A DNA stretch of 60,300 bases from Rhodoplanes roseus (GCF_003258865.1 NZ_NPEX01000004.1:1-60300), one strand, 5' to 3'; shown: positions 27,054 through 36,345, counted from the first letter of the stretch. Notes: generated from the sequence alone by a model not told the origin. Numbers and translations are program-made.

Positions 27054-28679
27054 ATGTTTCAAGTGCTGCCGGATCGTCAGACGCGCTTCCATGCGAACGA
27101 TTTGAACCTCGCCAAGAGCATGGCAGACGCCTCCTATCAGGTCGTCATCAACGCCGCGGACATCACCGGTCACGTCGAGGACATCACAAACCGGATCGTC
27201 GAGCAGACCGAGCTGCTCGGAGCAGTGGCCTCGTCGATCGAGGACATGACCGACATCAACACTTGCATCGCCACCTCGGCGCACGAGCTGCTCGTCGAGG
27301 CCAACATCGTCACCGACCGCATGAGCGAAGTCCAGGCGGCGGCCACGCGCTCCATCGGCGAAGCGATCGGCCTGATCGACGACACCGCGACGATCGTGAA
27401 CCGGTTGCCGGCGATCAAGGGCGCCCTGGACGAAATCGCGCGGGCGGTGGACGGCTTCGGCGAGGTCGCCAGACTGCGTGACCGGGTGGTCCGGCGCGTC
27501 GCCTCGATCGCGGAATCGACCGCCCGCAACCGCGAGCACTGCGAGGACATCCTCGAGGAAGTCGCCCAGCTGAACGAGGCCGAGCAGGAGACGAAGGAGG
27601 ATTCGAAGAACGTCTCCAACCAGTGCCTGCAGCTCTCCGATCTCGGATCCGAGCTCTACTACACCATTCTCGCGAGCGGGGTGGAGACCGCCGACACGCC
27701 GTTCATCGAGGTGGTCATGGAGACCGCGAAGACGATCACGGCGGCGCTGGAGGCGGCTCTCGACAACGAAGAGATCGACCTCGCGTCCCTGTTCGACGAA
27801 AACTACGTGCAAATGCCCGACATCGAACCGCCGAAATACACGACGCGGTGGCTGCCCCTGATCGAGAAGTTGATTCCGCCGATCTGCGAACCCCTCTCGA
27901 CCATCACTCCGGACGTGGTGCTCTGCACGATCACCGACCGCAACGCCTACATGCCGGTCAACAACCTGAAATTCTCCCATTCGCCGACCAACGACCCGGC
28001 GTGGAACGCCACCCATTCGCGCCATCGCATCCGCCACCGCGACCGCATCTCGGCTCGCATCGCCAGGTCGACCAAGCCCTTCCTGGTGACGGTCTTCCGC
28101 CGCAGGCTGGGCGACTGCACCCAGATTCTGAAAGACGTCTCTTCACCTATCTTCATCGGAGGACGCCTCTGGGGCAACGTCCGGATGCTGATCCTGATCA
28201 AGGTGGAGAACGTCGACTACATCCTGAAGCAGATGGACATTCATCGCGCCGTCGAGAGGATGCGCGGCGACGATGCGGCCGGAACCGGCAAGCGCACGCC
28301 CGACCTCGAGACGGAGCGGCCGAAGCCGCATCGCGACTATCCCAAGAAATTCTGCTTCCATCACGCCGGGCGGCTGAAGATCATCGACAACCACGACATT
28401 CAGCTCTTCTTCGCCAAGGATCGGCTCGTCTTCATCCAGACCGAGGACGGAAAGCAACATTCCGTCCGCTCGACTCTCAGCGATCTGGAGGAGAAGCTCG
28501 ACGGCAGCCAGTTCATGAGATGTCATCGGAACTACATCGTCAACATGAACAAGATCGAGTATCTCACGAACTGGTTCAATCGAGGATACCTTCTGACGTT
28601 GAAGGGCGAGACGAAAACGGAAATTCCCGTGAGCAGGGTGTTCGTGAAGCATCTGAAGAAATATATAGAGTTCGACTGA
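27054..28679 (+). CDS. soluble sensor protein with a C-terminal LytTR DNA-binding domain
   Basis: The ATG at 27045 touches the Shine-Dalgarno GAGGAGG, so the ATG 9 bases further (27054) is preferred: 541 residues, no membrane segment. Residues 1-250 are alpha-helical with coiled-coil character but lack the MCP hairpin tip. Residues about 295-380 contain TDRNAYMPVNNLKFSHSPTN, WNATHSRHRIRHRDR and TVFRRRLGDCTQILKDVSSP, a block I know from the sensor part of certain cytoplasmic chemotaxis-type receptors. The last 95 residues are a LytTR domain (LEEKLDGSQFMRCHRNYIVN, MNKIEYLTNWF). I infer a one-component regulator that senses a small ligand in the cytosol and controls the surrounding acyl-CoA genes. 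Confidence 0.8.
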   Translation: MFQVLPDRQTRFHANDLNLAKSMADASYQVVINAADITGHVEDITNRIVEQTELLGAVASSIEDMTDINTCIATSAHELLVEANIVTDRMSEVQAAATRSIGEAIGLIDDTATIVNRLPAIKGALDEIARAVDGFGEVARLRDRVVRRVASIAESTARNREHCEDILEEVAQLNEAEQETKEDSKNVSNQCLQLSDLGSELYYTILASGVETADTPFIEVVMETAKTITAALEAALDNEEIDLASLFDENYVQMPDIEPPKYTTRWLPLIEKLIPPICEPLSTITPDVVLCTITDRNAYMPVNNLKFSHSPTNDPAWNATHSRHRIRHRDRISARIARSTKPFLVTVFRRRLGDCTQILKDVSSPIFIGGRLWGNVRMLILIKVENVDYILKQMDIHRAVERMRGDDAAGTGKRTPDLETERPKPHRDYPKKFCFHHAGRLKIIDNHDIQLFFAKDRLVFIQTEDGKQHSVRSTLSDLEEKLDGSQFMRCHRNYIVNMNKIEYLTNWFNRGYLLTLKGETKTEIPVSRVFVKHLKKYIEFD

Positions 28680-28844
28680 CGAACGGAGACCGGAATGGAA
28701 CGTTCACGCACGCCGATCAGATTCGCATCATGACGTGAATCTCGACATCGAATCCGGATTACGCCGATCGGCAAGGCTCGTCGTCGTGAGGCTGGAGCAC
28801 GGGACCGTTCGGCGTTCGAAGCGCAATTCGTCGGAGACAGTCAC

Positions 28845-29312
28845 ATGATCGGCATCGAGAACACGACTTTCGACGAAATGAAAGTCGGACAATCGGCGAG
28901 GCTCACGCGAACGCTGACCGTCGAGGACATCTACCTGTTCGGGGTTCTGACCGGTGATGCCAACCCCACCCACTACGACGACCTTGGGAACGAGGCTCGG
29001 GGACAACGGGTGCGGGGCCATGCGATGTGGGGCGCCGCGTTGGTGTCGGCCCTTCTCGGCAACGAGCTGCCGGGATCGGGCACCGTCTACAAGAAGCAGA
29101 CCATCGAATTCGTCGCACCGGTGATGCTGGGCGACACGTTGACCGTCACCATCACGGTCGTCGAGCTCGACGCCGCCGGCGGGACGGTGACCTTCGACTG
29201 CAAGGGCATCAACCAGAAGGGCGACGCCGCCTTCACCGGGATCGCCGTCGTCGAAGCGCCGACCGAGAAGCGGCGCGACGAACCCGTGGCCGGCCTCTAC
29301 GTCCAGTTCTGA
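28845..29312 (+). CDS. MaoC-like (R)-specific enoyl-CoA hydratase
   Basis: 155 residues with a single hotdog fold. The catalytic Asp/His motif is LTGDANPTHYDD, followed by VRGHAMWGAALVSALLGNEL and the VYKKQTIEFVAPVMLGDTL strand typical of PhaJ/MaoC proteins. It would interconvert crotonyl-CoA and (R)-3-hydroxybutyryl-CoA, complementing the crotonase (S-specific) two genes downstream. Together they could epimerise 3-hydroxybutyryl-CoA or link to PHB metabolism. GGAGAC precedes the start. Confidence 0.85.
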   Translation: MIGIENTTFDEMKVGQSARLTRTLTVEDIYLFGVLTGDANPTHYDDLGNEARGQRVRGHAMWGAALVSALLGNELPGSGTVYKKQTIEFVAPVMLGDTLTVTITVVELDAAGGTVTFDCKGINQKGDAAFTGIAVVEAPTEKRRDEPVAGLYVQF

Positions 29313-29696
29313 CTGCATTCATTCGGCGCGCCGACCGCGACGACGGCGCGTGCCGCCCCCCGCTCGATGCCGCGCCGCATGCGGCCCCGCCTTTCCTCGC
29401 TCCCTCGCGCGTTCTGCCGAAAGCCGGTTCCGTCGTGGTGGCCGGTGTACGCCGGTCGGTGATATTCGCCGCTTCAGGACCGAATTTGGACCTCCGGTCG
29501 TTTTCGTCTCCCTAGTCTCTCGCCGCGGGCCGACAGTCCGCCGTCAGAGAGAACGGGTAACCGCGATTGAAGCCCCCCCATCGACCGTGGTGCCGGAGCT
29601 CGTCGAGAACCGCCGGACAGCCGGCGCGGCGACGATCCGATTCATCCCGAACTCTCGTACGGCCCGTTCCACACCGAGTTCAAAGAGAGGAAAAAC
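29313..29696. other. 384-base intergenic region; probable promoter for the dehydrogenase-thiolase genes
   Basis: No coding resemblance on either strand. It separates the MaoC gene from the hbd gene on the same strand, so a second promoter is likely. GAGAGGAAAAAC at the end provides the ribosome-binding site. Confidence 0.4.
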
Positions 29697-30557
29697 ATGC
29701 CAATCAATCGCGTCTTGGTCATCGGCGCCGGCCAGATGGGAAGCGGCATCGCCCAGGTCGTCGCCCAGGCGGGCATCCCGGTCGTTCTGCGCGACGTCGA
29801 GGACGGGCTCGTGAAGAAGGGCCTGGCCGGCATCGAAAAGGCTCTCGGCCGCAACGTCGACAAAGGCAAGATGACCGCGGACGAGAAGGCGGCGGTGCTG
29901 AGCCGCATCACCGGCGTGGTCGCGCTCGACGCCGAGGTGGCGGCGGTCGATCTTGTGATCGAGGCGGCGAGCGAGAACCCGGCGATCAAGAAGGAAATCT
30001 TCACGGCTCTCGACGCGGTCTGTCCCGAGCACACCATCCTGTCCAGCAACACCTCTTCGCTGCCGATCACCGCTCTGGCCGCCTTCACCGGACGGCCCGC
30101 GCAGTTCATCGGCATGCATTTCTTCAATCCGGCGCCGGTGATGAAGCTGGTCGAGGTGATCAACGGCCTGGCGACGTCGCCGCAGACCTTCGCGGCGGTG
30201 GACGAACTGGTCACCCGCCTCGGCAAGACGACGGTGAAGGTCAGCGACGCATCCGGCTTCTGCGGCAACCGCATCATGATCCCGATGATCAACGAGGCCG
30301 TCTACGCCCTGTCGGAAGGCGTGGCGAGCGTCGAGGACATCGACAACGTCGCCAAGCTCGGCTTCAACCACCCGATGGGTCCACTCGCGTTGTCCGACCT
30401 GATCGGCAACGACACCGTCCTCGCCATCATGAACACGCTCCACGAGGGCTTCGGCGATCCCAAGTATCGGCCCTGTCCTCTGCTGAAGAAGTACGTCGCC
30501 GCCGGGTGGCTCGGCCGCAAGTCCGGCAAGGGCTTTTACGACTACGCCGCCAAGTGA
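29697..30557 (+). CDS. hbd: 3-hydroxybutyryl-CoA dehydrogenase
   Basis: 286 residues, the standard length for Hbd/PaaH. The NAD-binding motif is VLVIGAGQMGSGIAQVVAQA. Catalytic elements are SSNTSSLPITALA (Ser/Asn) and IGMHFFNPAPVMKLVEV (His), with the C-terminal dimer domain NHPMGPLALSDLIG and the family tail RKSGKGFYDY. It oxidises (S)-3-hydroxybutyryl-CoA to acetoacetyl-CoA or the reverse. It lies between MaoC and crotonase genes; a paralogue is at 53596. Confidence 0.93.
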   Translation: MPINRVLVIGAGQMGSGIAQVVAQAGIPVVLRDVEDGLVKKGLAGIEKALGRNVDKGKMTADEKAAVLSRITGVVALDAEVAAVDLVIEAASENPAIKKEIFTALDAVCPEHTILSSNTSSLPITALAAFTGRPAQFIGMHFFNPAPVMKLVEVINGLATSPQTFAAVDELVTRLGKTTVKVSDASGFCGNRIMIPMINEAVYALSEGVASVEDIDNVAKLGFNHPMGPLALSDLIGNDTVLAIMNTLHEGFGDPKYRPCPLLKKYVAAGWLGRKSGKGFYDYAAK

Positions 30558-30579
30558 TCCCCTCCTGAAGAGCGATCCC

Positions 30580-31365
30580 ATGAACACCTACGAGAATCTC
30601 CTGGTAGAGCGCCGGGACGGCGTCGCCATCGTCACGATCGACCGGCCGAAGGCCCTCAATGCGCTGAACGCCGCCACTCTCGCCGAGCTGTCGAAGGCGA
30701 TCGTCGCCATCGCGGAAGACACGTCGGTTCAGGTGGTGATCTTCACCGGCAGCGGCGAGAAGGCCTTCGTCGCCGGCGCCGACATCACCGAGATGCAATC
30801 GATGTCGGCGGCCGAAGCCCGCAACTGGGGAAAGTTCGGCCAGAGGGTCTTCGCCGCCATCGAGGCCTTGCCGCAGCCGGTGATCGCCGCCGTCAACGGC
30901 TTCGCTCTCGGCGGCGGTTGCGAGCTGGCGATGGCTTGCGACATCCGCATCGCCGCCGAGAACGCCCGCTTCGGGCAGCCGGAAAGCAGTCTCGGCATCA
31001 CGCCGGGCTTCGGCGGTTCGCAGAGACTGCCGCGTCTCGTCGGGACGGGACGCGCCAAGGAGCTGCTCTTCACGGCCGATGTGGTCGACGCCGCCGAAGG
31101 ATTCAGGATCGGCCTCGTCAACAAGGTGGTGCCGGTCGGCCGGGCCCTCGAGGAGGCGCTCGCCATGGCCGAAAAGATCGCCTCGCGCAGCCCGGTCGCC
31201 GTCGGCTACTGCAAGGCCGCCGCCAACGAGGGGATGAACGTCGACCTCGGATCCGCCATCGCCTACGAGGCCGAGCTGTTCGGGCTGTGCTTCGCCGCTC
31301 CCGACCAGAAGGAGGGCATGAGCGCCTTCGTCGAGAAGCGGAAGCCCGTCTACCGCACCCGCTGA
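30580..31365 (+). CDS. enoyl-CoA hydratase (crotonase)
   Basis: 261 residues. Oxyanion-hole region KAFVAGADITEM; both catalytic glutamates are present, in [16 protein letters not shown] and in FGQPESSLGITPGFGG. It ends DQKEGMSAFVEKRKPVY as usual for short-chain crotonases. It hydrates crotonyl-CoA to (S)-3-hydroxybutyryl-CoA. It is 22 bases after hbd, so the two are co-transcribed. A paralogue is at 54536. Confidence 0.92.
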   Translation: MNTYENLLVERRDGVAIVTIDRPKALNALNAATLAELSKAIVAIAEDTSVQVVIFTGSGEKAFVAGADITEMQSMSAAEARNWGKFGQRVFAAIEALPQPVIAAVNGFALGGGCELAMACDIRIAAENARFGQPESSLGITPGFGGSQRLPRLVGTGRAKELLFTADVVDAAEGFRIGLVNKVVPVGRALEEALAMAEKIASRSPVAVGYCKAAANEGMNVDLGSAIAYEAELFGLCFAAPDQKEGMSAFVEKRKPVYRTR

Positions 31366-31470
31366 CACCGCCCGTCACCGCGCGTTTCCGCGGGGCGCGA
31401 GAACGCACGCAGCATCCGGTACCGACGGAAATCCGTGTCCGGGAGCGTCAATCGATCAGGAGTCCTTCAA

Positions 31471-32646
31471 ATGACAGACGACATCGTCATCGTATCGGCC
31501 GCGCGCACGCCCATCGGCGCGTTCAACGGCGCCTTCGCCGGCATTCCCGCGCACGAGCTCGGCCGGGTCGCCGTCGAAGCCGCGCTCGAGCGCGGGGGCG
31601 TCGCGCCCGACCAGGTGTCCGAAGTGATCTTCGGCCAGGTTCTCACCGCAGGGCAGGGCCAGAATCCGCCGCGTCAGGCCGCCATCGCCGCCGGCATTCC
31701 GGTCGAGAGTCCGGCCACGTGCATCAATCAGGTGTGCGGCTCGGGTCTGCGCTCGGTCGTGCTCGGCTATCAGGCCATAGCGGCCGGCGATTCGGACGTC
31801 GTGATCGCCGGCGGGCAGGAATCGATGAGCCTCGCGCCGCACTGCGCCCACCTGCGCGCCGGAACGAAGATGGGCGGTCTCGAAATGCTCGACACGATGG
31901 TCCGAGACGGGCTGTGGGAGATCTTCAACGGCTATCACATGGGCAACACCGCCGAGAACGTCGCCAAGCAGTGGGACATCTCGCGCCGGATGCAGGACGA
32001 GTTCGCCTGCCGGTCGCAGATCAAGGCGGAAGCCGCACAGAAGGCCGGCAAGTTCGAGGACGAGATCGTTCCGGTCACGGTCAGGTCGCGCAAGGGCGAC
32101 GTCGTCGTCGACACCGACGAGTACCCGAAGCACGGCACGACCCTCGAGACGCTCGCCAAGCTGCGCCCGGCTTTCGACAAGGACGGCACGGTGACGGCCG
32201 GCAACGCGTCCGGCATCAACGACGGCGCCGCCGCGCTGCTGCTGATGACGGCGAGCCGGGCGGCGAAGGAAAGCAAGACGCCGCTCGCCCGCATCGCCTC
32301 GTGGGGTCATGCCGGCGTCGATCCCAGGATCATGGGCACCGGTCCGATCCCGGCCTCGCGTCTGGCCCTGAAACGCGCCGGCTGGAGCGCGGGCGATCTC
32401 GATCTGGTCGAGGCCAACGAGGCGTTCGCGGCTCAGGCCTGCGCGGTCAACCGGGAGCTCGGCTTCGACGTCGACAAGGTGAACGTCAACGGCGGCGCCA
32501 TCGCTCTCGGTCATCCGATCGGCGCCTCCGGTGCCCGCATCCTCGTCACGCTGCTCCACGAGATGCGCCGGCGCGACGCGAAGAAGGGTCTCGCCACGCT
32601 CTGCATCGGCGGCGGCATGGGCATCGCCGTGTGCCTCGAGCGCTGA
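31471..32646 (+). CDS. atoB: acetyl-CoA acetyltransferase (biosynthetic-type thiolase)
   Basis: The start at 31471 (AGGAG 8 bases upstream) gives 391 residues; an upstream GTG at 31435 is a less likely start. Thiolase signatures are [13 protein letters not shown] (nucleophilic Cys), [19 protein letters not shown] (catalytic His) and [15 protein letters not shown] (second Cys). It condenses two acetyl-CoA to acetoacetyl-CoA or runs in reverse. The name atoB/phaA type is a family assignment. With neighbouring hbd and crotonase it forms a complete C4 module. Confidence 0.93.
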   Translation: MTDDIVIVSAARTPIGAFNGAFAGIPAHELGRVAVEAALERGGVAPDQVSEVIFGQVLTAGQGQNPPRQAAIAAGIPVESPATCINQVCGSGLRSVVLGYQAIAAGDSDVVIAGGQESMSLAPHCAHLRAGTKMGGLEMLDTMVRDGLWEIFNGYHMGNTAENVAKQWDISRRMQDEFACRSQIKAEAAQKAGKFEDEIVPVTVRSRKGDVVVDTDEYPKHGTTLETLAKLRPAFDKDGTVTAGNASGINDGAAALLLMTASRAAKESKTPLARIASWGHAGVDPRIMGTGPIPASRLALKRAGWSAGDLDLVEANEAFAAQACAVNRELGFDVDKVNVNGGAIALGHPIGASGARILVTLLHEMRRRDAKKGLATLCIGGGMGIAVCLER

Positions 32647-32657
32647 TGCACCGATCC

Positions 32658-32687
32658 GAGAGACGCGCGGGGCGCCGCGCGTCTCTC
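32658..32687 (+). terminator. strong hairpin between the thiolase and FabI-like genes
   Basis: A perfect 12-bp stem (GAGAGACGCGCG / CGCGCGTCTCTC) with a 6-base loop lies 11 bases after the thiolase stop. There is no T-run after it, so it may act as a partial terminator, mRNA stabiliser or processing site rather than a full intrinsic terminator. Confidence 0.55.
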
Positions 32688-32726
32688 GTCCCCCGAGAAC
32701 GTCGAGGAAAGAAAGAGGAACGAGTC

Positions 32727-33554
32727 ATGACGAGTGCAATGAAGCCGATCGATCCGCTGCCGAAGGTCTGGAACCCCGACCGCCGAATCGGCGAGATGCT
32801 GGCCGGCAAGCGCGGATTGGTGGTCGGCGTCGCGAACGAACAGAGCATCGCGTTCGGCTGCGCCGCCAAGCTGCGCGCCTTCGGCGCCGAGCTTGCGCTG
32901 ACCCATCTCAACGAGAAGGCCGAGAAGTACGTTCGTCCGCTCGCCGAGCAGATTGGTGCGAGCCTGCTGATGCCGCTCGATGTCGAGCGCCCGGGCGAGA
33001 TGGAGGCGGTCTTCGAGCGCATTCGCGCGGAGTGGGGCCGGCTCGACTTCATCGTCCACTCGATCGCCTACGCGCCGCGCGACGATCTGCACGGCCGGGT
33101 GATCGACTGTTCGCTTCCCGGCTTCCAGCAGGCGATGCGGGTGTCGTGCTATTCCTTCATCGAGATGGCGCGCCTCGCCGAACCGCTGATGAGCGACGGC
33201 GGCGTCATGGTGACGATGAGCTATTACGGGGCCGACAAGGTCGTCAGCAACTACAACATGATGGGTCCGGTGAAGTCGGCCCTGCAGTCGACCACACGCT
33301 ATCTCGCGGCCGAGCTGGGCGAGGCCGGCATCCGCGTGTATGCGGTCTCGCCCGGACCGCTGAAGACTCGTGCAGCGAGCGGCATCGCCGCCTTCGACGA
33401 TCTCGTCGCCGACGCGGTCGCGAGAAGCCCGGCCGGACGCCTCGTCGACATCGCCGAGATCGGGCGCACCGTCGCCTTCCTGGTCGGTGGCGGCGCTTCC
33501 GGCATGACCGGCGACACGATCTTCGTCGACGCAGGCCTTCACAACGTCGCCTGA
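32727..33554 (+). CDS. FabI-like enoyl-thioester reductase (SDR)
   Basis: 275 residues. It matches FabI rather than ordinary SDRs: GVANEQSIAFGCAAKLRAFG for NADH, HSIAYAPRDDLHGRVIDCS, and the catalytic pair Tyr-x6-Lys in NYNMMGPVKSAL with the upstream Tyr in SYYGADKV. FabI reduces enoyl-ACP, but its place after thiolase, hbd and crotonase suggests a crotonyl-CoA/enoyl-CoA reductase. A second FabI-like gene accompanies the other acyl-CoA set at 45038, which strengthens the link. It could also be a spare fatty-acid synthesis enzyme. Confidence 0.8.
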   Translation: MTSAMKPIDPLPKVWNPDRRIGEMLAGKRGLVVGVANEQSIAFGCAAKLRAFGAELALTHLNEKAEKYVRPLAEQIGASLLMPLDVERPGEMEAVFERIRAEWGRLDFIVHSIAYAPRDDLHGRVIDCSLPGFQQAMRVSCYSFIEMARLAEPLMSDGGVMVTMSYYGADKVVSNYNMMGPVKSALQSTTRYLAAELGEAGIRVYAVSPGPLKTRAASGIAAFDDLVADAVARSPAGRLVDIAEIGRTVAFLVGGGASGMTGDTIFVDAGLHNVA

Positions 33555-34260
33555 TCCGGCCGCTCGCGAGGAGCGCTCCGCCGGTCGGCGATCGGTCGGC
33601 ATCGACAAGCGCCTCGGGAGTATTGCGGCAAGGCCGACAAGCTCGCGCCGGTGATCATCGGAGACGTGGGCAACCAGAACGCCTCCGATGGTCCCCCCGG
33701 GATGATGGCGCCAGCGTTCGCGGACGAGACGCGAATGACGCTCTCGCGCCTGGCTCCGGACCGACAGAACATTCGGAAATGTGCCGTTGCCGTGGGCGGC
33801 ATCTCGGCGGCATGCGTTGCCGCGTGCCAGTCGAGCCGGAGGCGCAGCTCGCTCTTGCCGCGCCTGATCACCACCTCGAGGTGCCGTACCGGCGCATACA
33901 CGGCGAGAGTCTGCACCCGACGACCAGACGAAGGCATGGCCGCCTTCATCGACCTCCGTTCCCCGCATTCGGCGGGGTGTATGCCGTCGCCGCGCGACCT
34001 TGGAGGCCGTCGAGCGGGCGCACAGGCGATGCCAGGGCGGGCGTGTTCGACGACGCTGGCCCGTGTCGCTTGCGACCGACCGACGGGGGCGCACGAACCC
34101 GACCCTGTCCGCCCGGGCGTCGAGCCGGATAACCGCAGGCTATGGCGGTCGTCGCCGATTGTATTTCGTCTCGGGGGTCCCGACCGGCATCATCACGCGA
34201 CGTGACGCCCCATCGGCCCGCCGTGTCCTCGCGGCGCGTCTGTCCCCATCGAGCAGAGCC
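33555..34260 (+). other. intergenic region with a crotonase 3'-end relic
   Basis: No intact gene. At 33919-33954 the DNA encodes [12 protein letters not shown]- after DDQT-like sequence and closely resembles the 3' end of the crotonase genes ([18 protein letters not shown]), apparently a decayed copy. The stretch 33640-33900 is open in some frames but resembles nothing I recognise. The last 130 bases contain the LysR-type box and promoter region of the BKACE gene. Confidence 0.45.
34129..34143. promoter_or_regulatory. candidate LysR-type box upstream of the BKACE gene
   Basis: ATAACCGCAGGCTATGGCGG has the ATA-N9-TAT dyad expected for LysR binding, about 120 bases before the start at 34261. 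A site of the same design followed by TATGGTG lies at 43017-43031 upstream of the cyclase operon. Confidence 0.4.
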
Positions 34261-35181
34261 ATGCCAGACACGACACGATCAGCTTCCGGAAAACGCCCCG
34301 TCGTCGTCACCTGCGCCATCACGGGCGGCGGAGACACGGTCGGCAAGCACCCCGCCATCCCGGTGACGCCGGAGCAGATCGCGGTCTCGTCGCTCGAGGC
34401 GGCGCGGGCTGGCGCCGCGATCGTCCACATCCATGTCCGTGATCCCGCCACGGGCAAGCCGAGCGCGGAGCTCGCGCACTATGCCGAGGTGGTGGAGCGC
34501 ATCCGGGCCGAGAACCAGGACGTCGTCATCAACCTGACGACCGGGGCCGGCGCCCGCTTCATCCCGTCCGAGGACGATCCCAAGGTCGGCGGTCCCGGCA
34601 CAACGCTGGCGAGCCCGGAGGCGCGGGTGCGCCATATCGAGGCGGTGCGCCCGGACATCTGCACCCTCGACATCACGACGATGAACTTCGGCGAGTTCGT
34701 CTTCGTCAACACGCCGGCGCATCTGCGCGTTATGGCGAAACGCGTCCGCGCCGCCGGCGCGACGGCCGAGCTCGAATGCTTCGACACCGGCAACATCCGC
34801 CTGGCGCTCCGGCTGATCGAGGAGGGCGCGCTCGCCTCCCCCGCCATGGTCCAGATCTGCCTCGGCATTCCGTGGGGCGCACCCGCCACGGTCGAGGCCC
34901 TGCTGATGATGCGGGACATGCTGCCGAAGGGCACGTTCTGGACCGGCTTCGCCATCGGGCCGCAGGAGTTCCCGATGGTGGCGCAGGCCGTGCTGCTCGG
35001 CGGTCATGTGCGGGTCGGGCTCGAGGACAATCTCTACATCGAGAAGGGCGTGCTCGCTCCGAGCAACGCGGCGCTGGTCGAGAAGGCGGTGCGGATCGTC
35101 GAGGCGCTCGACGCGCGTCCGGCGACACCCGACGAAACGCGCGCGCTGCTCGGGATCCCGCGATCCGCGGCGGTCGGCTGA
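34261..35181 (+). CDS. BKACE family beta-keto acid cleavage enzyme
   Basis: 306 residues. The metal-binding HxH is in GAAIVHIHVRDPATGKPS, and the TIM-barrel stretches INLTTGAG, PDICTLDITTMNF, ECFDTGNI and GGHVRVGLEDNLY are conserved in 3-keto-5-aminohexanoate cleavage enzymes. BKACEs condense a beta-keto acid with acetyl-CoA to yield acetoacetyl-CoA plus an acyl-CoA-like or amine product. A 3-hydroxyacyl-CoA dehydrogenase-family enzyme in the next operon could supply the keto acid, as in carnitine breakdown. It is convergent with the LysR gene (10-base gap). Confidence 0.88.
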   Translation: MPDTTRSASGKRPVVVTCAITGGGDTVGKHPAIPVTPEQIAVSSLEAARAGAAIVHIHVRDPATGKPSAELAHYAEVVERIRAENQDVVINLTTGAGARFIPSEDDPKVGGPGTTLASPEARVRHIEAVRPDICTLDITTMNFGEFVFVNTPAHLRVMAKRVRAAGATAELECFDTGNIRLALRLIEEGALASPAMVQICLGIPWGAPATVEALLMMRDMLPKGTFWTGFAIGPQEFPMVAQAVLLGGHVRVGLEDNLYIEKGVLAPSNAALVEKAVRIVEALDARPATPDETRALLGIPRSAAVG

Positions 35182-35191
35182 GCCGCCGCCG

Positions 35192-36130
35192 TCACGCCCG
35201 ATCGAGCTCCGCCGGGCCGGGCTCCGCCGCATCCAAATCCGGCGGGGCGAAGGAGGTGCGCAGCATGGCGCAGAACGCCTTCACGACCGAGATCGGCGTC
35301 TTGGTCCGCCGGTAGGCGATCCCGGCCGAGAACTCCCAGAGCGTGCCGTGGATGGCGAGCCGGCTGAGGCCGAACGCCTCCATGTAGGGCAGCATGACGG
35401 TCGGCAAGTTGACGATGTAGTCGCCGGCCTGCAGTAGCGACAGGATGCTGGCAATCGAGCTCGTCTCGACCGCCACGCTCGGTGGCGCGAGTTCGTTGGC
35501 GGCGAAGAATGAGTTGACCCGGCTCGATCCCACGTAGTCGTTGGCGAGCGCGATCCAGGGATAGGCCAGGAGATCGGCGGCAGCGATGTCGTCGCGCTGC
35601 GACAGCGGATGCCGCTTGCTTGCCGCCAGCATGTGGTGGATCTCGGTCAGGTGCTCCTTCACGATCTCCGGATGGCTCGGATAGTCGAGCGTCGAGCAGA
35701 TGAGATCGAGCTCTCCACCGAGCAGGGCGGGCACGAGCGTGTCGATCACCCCGGTCCGCATCGTCACCTTCACGTTGGGCTGCTGCTTCTGGAACTTGGC
35801 GATCACGGGCGGCAGCAGCCGCAGCATCCACACCGGGCCGGCACCGATCCGGATATGGCCGCCGCTGCCGCCCGTGATCGCCTGAATCTCGCCGATCGCG
35901 TGTTGATACTCCAGCGCCATGAGCCGGACGCGGCGCGCCAGGATCTCGCCATAGGGAGTCGGCACCACCCCGTTCGGGCGCCGCTCGAACAGCGGCACGC
36001 CGAGGCTCGATTCGAGCTGGTGGATGCTCTTCGTCAGGGCCGGCTGGCTGATGTGCACAGCGTCCGCGGCCGCACTGATTCGGCCGTGATCGAGCACGGC
36101 GAGGAAATGGCGAAGCAGACGTGAGTGCAT
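35192..36130 (-). CDS. LysR-family transcriptional regulator
   Basis: 312 residues from the ATG at 36130. The HTH is RISAAADAVHISQPALTKSI followed by HQLESSLGVPLFERRPNGVV; the effector domain covers about 90-300. It lies between the BKACE gene and the TRAP/dehydrogenase operon and probably controls both. The similar dyads at 34129 and 43017 are candidate binding sites. Confidence 0.9.
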   Translation of the reverse strand: MHSRLLRHFLAVLDHGRISAAADAVHISQPALTKSIHQLESSLGVPLFERRPNGVVPTPYGEILARRVRLMALEYQHAIGEIQAITGGSGGHIRIGAGPVWMLRLLPPVIAKFQKQQPNVKVTMRTGVIDTLVPALLGGELDLICSTLDYPSHPEIVKEHLTEIHHMLAASKRHPLSQRDDIAAADLLAYPWIALANDYVGSSRVNSFFAANELAPPSVAVETSSIASILSLLQAGDYIVNLPTVMLPYMEAFGLSRLAIHGTLWEFSAGIAYRRTKTPISVVKAFCAMLRTSFAPPDLDAAEPGPAELDRA

Positions 36131-36345
36131 CGAGCGCGATCCTGCCCGCCGGCCGGGCGGGGCATCCCCGTCGTCGGGAGCCGGCGCGGGGGAACACCCC
36201 TGTGGACTGGACCGCTTTGGCACGACCGCAGGTCTCCCGCAAGGCCGACACGTTGCAAGGTCCGGGTGCGCCGTCCGGACCGCCGGATGCTCCGCGGCCG
36301 GGAAGCCTTCGTCCCGCGTGAGCGATCGGCCGCGACGCCCGCCGG

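Noticed and set aside
27054-28679. Annotation of the LytTR protein as a methyl-accepting chemotaxis protein
   Set aside because: The MCP hairpin tip motif and methylation helices are absent, there is no membrane segment, and the C-terminus is a DNA-binding domain.
29350-29814. Plus-strand frame of 154 codons before hbd
   Set aside because: Arg/Pro/Ser-rich without motifs, and it overlaps the true hbd start in another frame.
33640-33949. 136-codon minus-strand frame in the gap before BKACE
   Set aside because: No family resemblance, and its start overlaps the crotonase relic in antisense.
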